Of a stretch of 13,579 nt of DNA, positions 1 to 5,307 are shown in pieces (within the stretch, counting starts at the first letter, position 1; each line of letters begins with the position of its first letter). The notes under the pieces were generated by a model. It did no database searches. It was not told the DNA's origin and was given only the letters and a program-made list of their open reading frames with translations. The stretch spans positions 1 through 13,579 of the forward strand of contig CALFEA010000251.1 of NCBI GenBank assembly GCA_937950385.1, read 5' to 3'. This stretch comes from an uncultured Altererythrobacter sp. (lineage in GTDB: Bacteria; Pseudomonadota; Alphaproteobacteria; Sphingomonadales; Sphingomonadaceae). The translations under genes were made by a program, and so were the position numbers.

Positions 1-158
1 TTCGGCACCCAAATCACCCCGCCGGATATGGCCGCTGTCCCGCCAACTTTGTCAAATCTTTCGACCAGAGTGACAGAAGCGCCCGCTTCATGCGCGGCGA
101 GTGCTGCTGCCATGCCGCTGGCTCCGCAGCCCAGAATGATAATATCACTTTGTTCCAT
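1..158 (-). CDS. FAD-dependent dehydrogenase, KstD/fumarate-reductase flavoprotein family (N-terminal part, cut by window edge)
   Basis: Only the first 52 codons are present; the gene continues past the left edge. The ATG lies on the minus strand at 158. Residues 9-14 read GCGASG, the GxGxxG dinucleotide-binding turn, preceded by a hydrophobic beta strand (IIIL) and followed about 20 residues later by an acidic residue in VTLVE that should bind the FAD ribose. The next segment (VGGTAAISGGVIWVP) is the GG-x-S-GG pattern typical of 3-ketosteroid delta1-dehydrogenases and related flavoproteins. Such enzymes insert a double bond next to a ketone in steroid-like rings, using FAD. The gene is divergent from the SDR at 266, with 107 bases between the starts. 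Fumarate reductase-like or other FAD-binding dehydrogenases remain possible because the catalytic part is not visible. Confidence 0.82.
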   Translation of the reverse strand, partial: MEQSDIIILGCGASGMAAALAAHEAGASVTLVERFDKVGGTAAISGGVIWVP

Positions 159-265
159 GCATGCAGTCTCGCTGGCAAAGCGGCCTGCGCCAACTCTCCA
201 TTTTCGTGAGGTGCGTTTTTGTGCGGCATCGCTACACCAATGGTTAAACCTCTTGGGAGAGACTG

Positions 266-1054
266 ATGAAACTGGACGGACAAATAGCAGCGATTACCGG
301 CGGCACAGCAGGATTGGGGCGCGGCATTGCGGAAAGCTTTCTGGCAGAAGGCGCAAAAGTCGCTCTATTTGCGCGCAATCCGGATAAGGGCGCAAAGGTT
401 CTGGAAGAGCTAGGCGCCAATGGTTTTGAGGCTGACCGCGCGATCTTTGTCGCAGGCGATGTTATGAACCAGGCCGATGTCGAAGGGTTTGTCGATCAAA
501 CCGTCGCCAATTTCGGCACGATTGATATTCTGGTCAACAATGCCGGCGGCGCAGGCGATTTGCAGCCCATGGTCGACTTGTCTGACGAAGCTTTTGACGA
601 AGCGATGAAATGGAATGTCTATTCCACCTTTTGGGCCGCGCGCCGCGCTCTCAAAACCATGATCCCTGCCAAATCAGGACGAATAATCAATATGTCATCG
701 ATGGAAGGCAAGCACGGCAAGCCGGTCTTCACCGCATATACAGCTGCCAAACATGCGGTGCTGGGAATGACCAAGAGCCTAGCGCGCGAAGTCGGCGAAT
801 TGGGCATTACCGCCAACAGCATTTGCCCCGGACTGGTTGTGACAGACATCATCAAAAACAACGGCCCTGCCACTGCTGAGGCGATGGGCATGGAGTTTGA
901 TGAGATGATCAATATGTTCGCCAGCGAGGCCGCAATCAAACGCCCCAATACTGTTGAGGAAATTGCCGCTGTGGCCTTGCTGCTCGCCAGTAAGGAAGGC
1001 GGCGGGATCACGGGTGCGTCGATCAGCGTAGATGGAGGCACAGCGCAATATTAG
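266..1054 (+). CDS. SDR family NAD(P)-dependent oxidoreductase
   Basis: This is a 262-residue classical short-chain dehydrogenase/reductase of normal family length. It has the nucleotide-binding TGGTAGLG (11-18), Asp65 in GDV for the adenine ring, NNAG (91-94), Asn117, Ser144/Ser145, and the catalytic Tyr158-x3-Lys162. PG at 188-189 and the C-terminal SVDGG (residues 254-258) also fit. The family interconverts alcohols and ketones with NAD(P)H in the cytoplasm; here a hydroxyl of a cyclic or isoprenoid intermediate is a reasonable but unproven substrate. The ATG at 266 follows a purine-rich TTGGGAGAGA at 253-262, and the open frame has no better upstream start. It is divergent from the flavoprotein at 158. 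The 140 bases after it have no clear terminator. Confidence 0.93.
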   Translation: MKLDGQIAAITGGTAGLGRGIAESFLAEGAKVALFARNPDKGAKVLEELGANGFEADRAIFVAGDVMNQADVEGFVDQTVANFGTIDILVNNAGGAGDLQPMVDLSDEAFDEAMKWNVYSTFWAARRALKTMIPAKSGRIINMSSMEGKHGKPVFTAYTAAKHAVLGMTKSLAREVGELGITANSICPGLVVTDIIKNNGPATAEAMGMEFDEMINMFASEAAIKRPNTVEEIAAVALLLASKEGGGITGASISVDGGTAQY

Positions 1055-1078
1055 ATTGCTCGTATGGCGCAGCGCGAA

Positions 1079-1098
1079 CCTAGTGAAAACCCCTAGTG
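1079..1098. repeat. Direct repeat CCTAGTG x2, possible operator
   Basis: The heptamer CCTAGTG occurs at 1079-1085 and again at 1092-1098, 13 bases apart start to start (little more than one helical turn), in the gap between the SDR stop and the small paralogue pair. The spacing would put both copies on nearly the same DNA face, as for a dimeric regulator. No regulator gene is in the window and chance cannot be excluded. It lies about 100 bases before the start at 1195, a plausible place for a control site. Confidence 0.25.
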
Positions 1099-1194
1099 GC
1101 GCGATTAGGATAAAACCACAAAAGCTGTTCATGACATGGCTTCCGCTCAGATTTGGGCCGCTCACAGTTGAGAAAGCGCAAACAGCCATTTGTC

Positions 1195-1560
1195 ATGCAC
1201 AGTATAAAACTCGTCCCAGAAGCGCGGCGGATCGACATAATTCTCGATCGGTTCGATGATCATGACAATACACTCTTCATACAGGATGTTCAGCAAGCGG
1301 CGCTGAACGTTTCAAGTGGGAGGCCCTTCGATATGCTATGTGATTTTTCGCAGAGCATGGTCATGCCGCAGGATATCGCAGACAATAGCAAAGAGCTCGC
1401 CGAATGGCTGCTCGCCAATGGTTTGCGTAAGTCTGCAAATATCATGCAATCAACCACCCAGCGTATGCAAATCGCACGGGTGACACAGCGCGACGAGAAA
1501 TTCGCCTATTTTTCGACCTGCAAGGAGGCCTTGGCTTGGCTCCAAGAGGGGCAGGTCTAA
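1195..1560 (+). CDS. Small conserved hypothetical protein, possibly STAS/SpoIIAA-like (paralogue A)
   Basis: A 121-residue soluble protein without signal peptide or membrane segment. I chose ATG 1195 because its MHSIKL start matches the MYTITR start of the next gene; an in-frame ATG at 1153 would add 14 basic residues that the paralogue lacks. The C-terminal two thirds align without gaps to the next protein, at about 33 identities in 72 positions counted by eye. They share PQD (58-60), a Trp at 71, NGLRKSAN (75-82) and a closing FAYF/FAFF strand before an Ala/Trp helix. The size and alternating strand-helix pattern resemble SpoIIAA/STAS-like regulatory domains, but that is a weak family guess. 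The stop overlaps the next start (TAATG), so the two proteins are probably made together. Confidence 0.75.
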   Translation: MHSIKLVPEARRIDIILDRFDDHDNTLFIQDVQQAALNVSSGRPFDMLCDFSQSMVMPQDIADNSKELAEWLLANGLRKSANIMQSTTQRMQIARVTQRDEKFAYFSTCKEALAWLQEGQV

Positions 1561-1940
1561 TGTATACGATCACTCGAGATACGTCGAAAAGCCGCGTGAT
1601 CGTCGCACATGACGGCCCACGTGATTATCCAATCGAAATATTTTGGCAAGAGTTTAAGGAGGCCGTCCATTTCGCTAAATGCGCAAGGCCCTTTTTCGAC
1701 GTATTGGTCGATCATTCACGCACGACGATCTTGCCCCAAGACCGCACTAAGAATGGCGAAGCGATGGCAGCATGGTGCCTTGAAAATGGATTACGCAAAT
1801 CGGCCAATGTTGCTCCATCTGCAATCATGCGGATGCTGCTTCAGCGGATTACGGATCGCAATCCGCAATTCGCATTTTTTGAAACGCGCAAAGGCGGCGA
1901 AAGATGGCTCGACGCGCACGGCCTGTCGCAGGTGCCCTAG
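1560..1940 (+). CDS. Small conserved hypothetical protein, possibly STAS/SpoIIAA-like (paralogue B)
   Basis: A 126-residue protein whose ATG shares its first base with the last base of the preceding TAA stop, indicating translational coupling. A purine-rich AAGAGGGGCAGG lies just upstream inside gene A. It shares with its neighbour the PQD motif (59-61), Trp72, NGLRKSAN (76-83) and the final FAFF strand, so the pair looks like an old tandem duplication. No catalytic motif, cofactor site, signal peptide or transmembrane helix is evident. A role as a heterodimer with paralogue A is an inference from the coupling. The stop codon shares bases with the stop of the convergent SDR gene (CTAG at 1937-1940), leaving no room for a terminator between them. 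Confidence 0.8.
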   Translation: MYTITRDTSKSRVIVAHDGPRDYPIEIFWQEFKEAVHFAKCARPFFDVLVDHSRTTILPQDRTKNGEAMAAWCLENGLRKSANVAPSAIMRMLLQRITDRNPQFAFFETRKGGERWLDAHGLSQVP

Positions 1941-2749
1941 CCTTCGGCTGCCTTTGCCATGGCCGCGCCGATGGCTGCTTCAATATCGGTGGCTTGTGGG
2001 TTGCCGCGAAGTTTTAGCCCGCCATTGGGCTGAATATTCTCGCCCGTTACAAATGCCTCATCTGTCGATAGCCACAAACAAGCATTGGCCACATCGTCTG
2101 ATGTGTTGAGGCGGCCAAGCGGATAACGCGGCAGGAATGCATCAACGAGGCCTGGCACTTGGAAACTGTCAGAAGTCATTGGGCTATGCGTAAAAGCAGG
2201 AGACACAGTGTTCGCCTTAATCCCATATTGCCCAAAATCATTGGCGACGCAGCGGATCATCGCCTCACCGGCGCTCTTGGTGCCAATATAAGCCGCGTGA
2301 TTGTTGATCGGATGTTGGGTTGTTGCCGAGGACAGATTGATGATCGATCCGCCTTGCGGGTCTTGGTCCTTCATAGTGCCCACAAATGCTTGCAAGAAAT
2401 GATGCACGCCGGTGAATTGCAGCGCGGTGATTTGCGCCAGATCGTCTTGCGTGGTCTCAAGCAAATTCGACAATAGGCCCCAACCGGCGGCATTGATGGC
2501 CGCATCTACGCGGCCCATATGCTGCGTTCCAACAGCGGCCAGCGCGTGTACTTGAGCATGATCGGTGATGTCGCATAGTGCATAATGCCCGCCAATCTCT
2601 TGTGCCAATTTTGACAAGACATCCTCGTTACGACCCGCGACCATGACCTTTGCGCCTTCGCTTGCGAATAAGCGTGCGATGGTTTGACCCATATTGCCTT
2701 CGCTTGCTGCGCCCAAAATTACCGCTGTTTTGCCTGCCAAACGTCCCAT
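1937..2749 (-). CDS. SDR family NAD(P)-dependent oxidoreductase
   Basis: This is a 270-residue SDR on the minus strand. The glycine-rich loop is ILGAASEGNMGQTIA (11-25), longer than the classical TGxxxGxG and closer to the divergent-type or enoyl-reductase-like Rossmann loop. NAAG is at 86-89, Ser140/Ser141 precede the catalytic Tyr154-x3-Lys158, and SPAF (183-186) follows. The C-terminal GENIQPNGGLKL is the usual SDR ending. The reaction is expected to be NAD(P)-linked oxidation or reduction of an alcohol/ketone. It is only distantly similar to the SDR at 266. The start at 2749 is preceded on its own strand by TTGGGAGAGA and a TATA spacer, the same 10 bases as before the other SDR. It is divergent from the SnoaL-like gene at 2874. 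Confidence 0.92.
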   Translation of the reverse strand: MGRLAGKTAVILGAASEGNMGQTIARLFASEGAKVMVAGRNEDVLSKLAQEIGGHYALCDITDHAQVHALAAVGTQHMGRVDAAINAAGWGLLSNLLETTQDDLAQITALQFTGVHHFLQAFVGTMKDQDPQGGSIINLSSATTQHPINNHAAYIGTKSAGEAMIRCVANDFGQYGIKANTVSPAFTHSPMTSDSFQVPGLVDAFLPRYPLGRLNTSDDVANACLWLSTDEAFVTGENIQPNGGLKLRGNPQATDIEAAIGAAMAKAAEG

Positions 2750-2873
2750 TATATCTCTCCCAATTCGCGTTACATTGACTACGATAGGCGCAAGCCAGCA
2801 TCAGCGCCCTTCCCAAAAGTAACCATTGCTGAGCGCGCCCTTCTCCAGCGATAGGAGCACAAAGAGGAGAAAC

Positions 2874-3290
2874 ATGATGTTTACAGGCTCAGTAGAAGAC
2901 CGCCTCGCCATCCGCGAGCTCAACGATACATATGGCGACGGCGTCGTGCTTATGGACAAGGATATTTGGGGCAGCGTTTGGGCCGATGATGCCACATGGG
3001 ATTTGATGGGCATCGAATTGGCCGGGCGCGAAGCCATCGTAGAAATGTGGCTGGGCGCGATGAGCAATTATGAGAAAGTCAGCTTTAGCTGCGTGCCTTC
3101 CTCGATTGAAATTGACGGCGACACAGCAACCGCGCGCTGCCAAACGCAAGAAGTGCTGAAAGCCAAAGATGGCTCAACCCGAATGATTGGCGGGCTGTAT
3201 ACCGACAGGCTAGCCAAACGAGATGGCGCTTGGGTTTACACGCACCGCGCATTTGAAATCATCGCAGAATTCCGCCCAGAGGAAGGATAA
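2874..3290 (+). CDS. SnoaL-like / nuclear transport factor 2 family protein
   Basis: A 138-residue protein with the pattern of SnoaL-like NTF2 folds: an N-terminal helix (VEDRLAIRELNDTYGDGV), an Asp-rich segment (KDIWGSVWADDATWDLMG), GREAI at 51-55, then several amphipathic strands including the closing GAWVYTHRAFEII. The fold forms a cone-shaped pocket used by steroid isomerases, polyketide cyclases, dehydratases and hydroxylase accessory proteins, so the reaction cannot be fixed. Candidate polar pocket residues are Asp39/Asp43 and His124. Two adjacent ATGs (2874, 2877) follow a strong AAAGAGGAG; either could be used. It begins the plus-strand run SnoaL - ABM protein - mobA, with 4 and 9 base gaps, and is divergent from the SDR at 2749. 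Confidence 0.85.
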   Translation: MMFTGSVEDRLAIRELNDTYGDGVVLMDKDIWGSVWADDATWDLMGIELAGREAIVEMWLGAMSNYEKVSFSCVPSSIEIDGDTATARCQTQEVLKAKDGSTRMIGGLYTDRLAKRDGAWVYTHRAFEIIAEFRPEEG

Positions 3291-3294
3291 TTCC

Positions 3295-3636
3295 ATGGCC
3301 AAAATCGTAATTTCCGCACAGATCGATCTACCTGCTGAAAACCGTGCTGAGGCTCTGGCTACGGCCAAGCCGCATATTGATGCAGCGCTCGCTCAAGATG
3401 GCTGCATCATGTATGATTGGAGCGCCGACAGCAGCAATCCAACCCGAATCAATGTGTTTGAGGAATGGGAAAGTGAAGAAGCCCTGGCGCATCATTTTGC
3501 CAATGATGCCTATGCAGGCATGCGCGATCATATCGGCACATTTGGCCTAACGGGTGCGGTCAGCCGCAAATACCGCGTCGATGCAGAAGGCCCCGTTTAC
3601 AATGCTGAGGGCGTGGCGACAGAAGCCTTCGACTAA
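3295..3636 (+). CDS. ABM-domain protein, putative quinol monooxygenase
   Basis: A 113-residue protein with the dimeric alpha/beta-barrel pattern of the antibiotic biosynthesis monooxygenase (ABM) family: MAKIVISAQI strand, ENRAEALATAKPHIDA helix, the signature around GCIMYDW, the strand INVFEEWES, then EEALAHHFAND. These cofactor-free enzymes or binding proteins act on quinols and polycyclic phenols, or act as heme or peroxide-related proteins; the substrate here is unknown. The start is ATG 3295, four bases after the previous stop, with GAGGAAGGA in the end of the SnoaL-like gene as ribosome site. A longer frame from 3223 would run through the neighbouring coding sequence and is unlikely. 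The spacing supports co-transcription with the SnoaL-like gene. Confidence 0.8.
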   Translation: MAKIVISAQIDLPAENRAEALATAKPHIDAALAQDGCIMYDWSADSSNPTRINVFEEWESEEALAHHFANDAYAGMRDHIGTFGLTGAVSRKYRVDAEGPVYNAEGVATEAFD

Positions 3637-3645
3637 GGCTGGAAT

Positions 3646-4173
3646 TTGCACATTCTCGGCGCGATTCTAGCAGGCGGCAAAGCGCGCCGTTTCGGCAGTG
3701 ACAAGGCGCACGCCATGGTGGATGGTGCACGCCTGATTGACCGTGTCGCGAGAGCTTTGGAACCGCAATGCGCCAGTGTCATCGTGTGCGGACGGGAAGA
3801 AGCTGCCTTTACCTGTATCGCCGATAGACCAGCGGCGGACATGGGGCCGCTGGGCGGGCTGAACGCGGCGCTCGCCTACGCTGCTGAACATGGTTTCGAC
3901 GCTGTTCTTAGCGCGCCATGCGACGTTCCAGAACTGCCTCAAGACTTATGCCTCCAATTGGCAGATGACATAGGCCAAACGGCAGATCACGCCTCATTTG
4001 TACAGGATCAACCGGTGGTGGGCCTATGGCCAACAAGCCTATCAGCGACGCTCGATCAATATGTCTCAGATGGCGGGCGGGCACTCTATGGCTTTGCGGA
4101 TGTGGCGGGGGCGCGCGGCATTCAATTGCGCAGCCCCCTCGCCAATATCAATCGTCCAGAAGATTTACCCTAA
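3646..4173 (+). CDS. mobA: Molybdenum cofactor guanylyltransferase, MobA-like
   Basis: A 175-residue nucleotidyltransferase, a little shorter than the roughly 190 residues of E. coli MobA. It carries LAGGKARRFGSDK (8-20), the GTP-binding loop with Lys20; GPLGGLNAAL (67-76); the metal-binding Asp in SAPCDVPELP (Asp93); QPVVGLWP (122-129); and the C-terminal NINRPEDL. MobA joins GMP from GTP to Mo-molybdopterin, giving the MGD form used by DMSO-reductase-family enzymes; such an enzyme is encoded at 5308. The start is TTG: the frame is closed by the previous gene's TAA nine bases upstream and offers no ATG or GTG before the conserved loop. The weak start suggests low expression or coupling to the ABM gene. 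The stop overlaps that of the convergent MDR gene. Confidence 0.9.
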   Translation: MHILGAILAGGKARRFGSDKAHAMVDGARLIDRVARALEPQCASVIVCGREEAAFTCIADRPAADMGPLGGLNAALAYAAEHGFDAVLSAPCDVPELPQDLCLQLADDIGQTADHASFVQDQPVVGLWPTSLSATLDQYVSDGGRALYGFADVAGARGIQLRSPLANINRPEDLP

Positions 4174-5171
4174 AGCTTCAGCATCTGCTTGCCGCGGTTT
4201 TTGCCAACGAACAATCGCTTCAAAGTCTCGGGCGCGTTTTCAAAGCCCTCTTGGATGTCTTCCTGATATTTCAGGCTGCCATCCTTGATGAAGCCTTCCA
4301 TCCGCTTGCGCAGGCCCGGAAATTCGGCCGCCCAATCGATCACAATAAAGCCCTGCATCGTGGCGCGGCGGAAGATCAGATTGAAGTAATTGCCCGGGCC
4401 AACTGGCGTTCCGCCGGATTCGTACCGGCTAATCCCGCCGCAAATCACGACACGCGCAGCCGTTGCGATATTGGCCAGCATATCATCAAGAATTTGGCCG
4501 CCGACATTGTCAAAAATCACATCAACACCGCCAGGGCAATGTTCTTTAATCTGCGCCTTCACATTGCCCGCTTTATAGTCGATCGCCGCATCATAGCCGG
4601 CCTCTTCGACCAGCCATTTGCATTTTTCTGGCCCGCCGGCGATGCCGACTGCGCGGCAGCCCGCAATCTTTGCCAGCTGGCCCACAATAGAGCCCGTTGC
4701 ACCTGCAGCGCCTGATACAAGCACGGTTTCACCGGCCACCGGCTTGCCGACTTTGAAGAGGCCGCAATAGGCCGTCATCCCTGTGGTGCCCAGTACCGAC
4801 AATACAGCTGTCGGTGAGATATCCGTTTTAATCGGTGTCAAATCTGCACCATCGCTAATTAGATATTCAGTCCAGCCGGTGCTTCCAAATACCAAATCGC
4901 CCGCTGCAAATTTAGGGTTGTGGCTGGCGACCACTTCGCAAATACCGCTGCCGCGCATCACATCACCAATGTTCATCGGCGCGACGTAATCAGCAATGTT
5001 CTCCATCCAACCCTTTTGCGCCGGGTCAAAACCGAGGTAGAGCGTTTTGAGAAGCACTTCGCCCTCGCCCGGCTCACCCAATTGCGTCTCGACCAGTTTA
5101 AAATCGCCATCCTCAATACCGCGTCCGCGTGGGTGGCCGTTTAGCAGCCATTGTTTGGTGGTCGTGGTCAT
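4170..5171 (-). CDS. NADP-dependent oxidoreductase, zinc-free MDR (CurA / PTGR-like)
   Basis: A 333-residue medium-chain dehydrogenase/reductase of the leukotriene B4 dehydrogenase / prostaglandin reductase / curcumin reductase type. The N-terminal catalytic domain contains YLGFDPAQKGWM; the Rossmann domain carries VSGAAGATGSIVGQLAK (152-168) with the AxxGxxG turn, then GIAGGPEKC (176-184), where the Lys normally contacts the NADP phosphate, and FDNVGG (220-225). The structural zinc cysteines of zinc-dependent MDRs are absent. The family reduces activated C=C bonds of enones and enals with NADPH in the cytoplasm. AGGAG lies 8 bases before the ATG on the minus strand. The gene is divergent from the molybdoenzyme across 136 bases and shares stop bases with mobA. 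It is clearly a paralogue of the gene at 7498. Confidence 0.93.
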   Translation of the reverse strand: MTTTTKQWLLNGHPRGRGIEDGDFKLVETQLGEPGEGEVLLKTLYLGFDPAQKGWMENIADYVAPMNIGDVMRGSGICEVVASHNPKFAAGDLVFGSTGWTEYLISDGADLTPIKTDISPTAVLSVLGTTGMTAYCGLFKVGKPVAGETVLVSGAAGATGSIVGQLAKIAGCRAVGIAGGPEKCKWLVEEAGYDAAIDYKAGNVKAQIKEHCPGGVDVIFDNVGGQILDDMLANIATAARVVICGGISRYESGGTPVGPGNYFNLIFRRATMQGFIVIDWAAEFPGLRKRMEGFIKDGSLKYQEDIQEGFENAPETLKRLFVGKNRGKQMLKL

Positions 5172-5307
5172 TGCATCTGCTCCTAGAGTTATCTTTGGAT
5201 CATCTAATGCGTCCCAGCCCCTTTGCGCACCACGGCCAAAAGTGTCAGTCGCGCGGAATTCTGTGTCTGGTAGCTTATGAACAACTGGAAAAGAGGAGCT
5301 GCGAGCT

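Noticed and set aside
1153..1194. Earlier ATG for small paralogue A
   Set aside because: It would add a basic 14-residue tail absent from the paralogue; 1195 matches the paralogue's start.
2775..2803. TTGACT as a possible -35 element in the divergent region before the SnoaL-like gene
   Set aside because: At 17-base spacing the -10 position reads GCATCA, which is far from TATAAT, so no promoter is called.
4026..4715. Plus-strand open frame of 229 codons across the mobA end and the MDR gene
   Set aside because: It crosses two convergent genes in other frames and has no family likeness.
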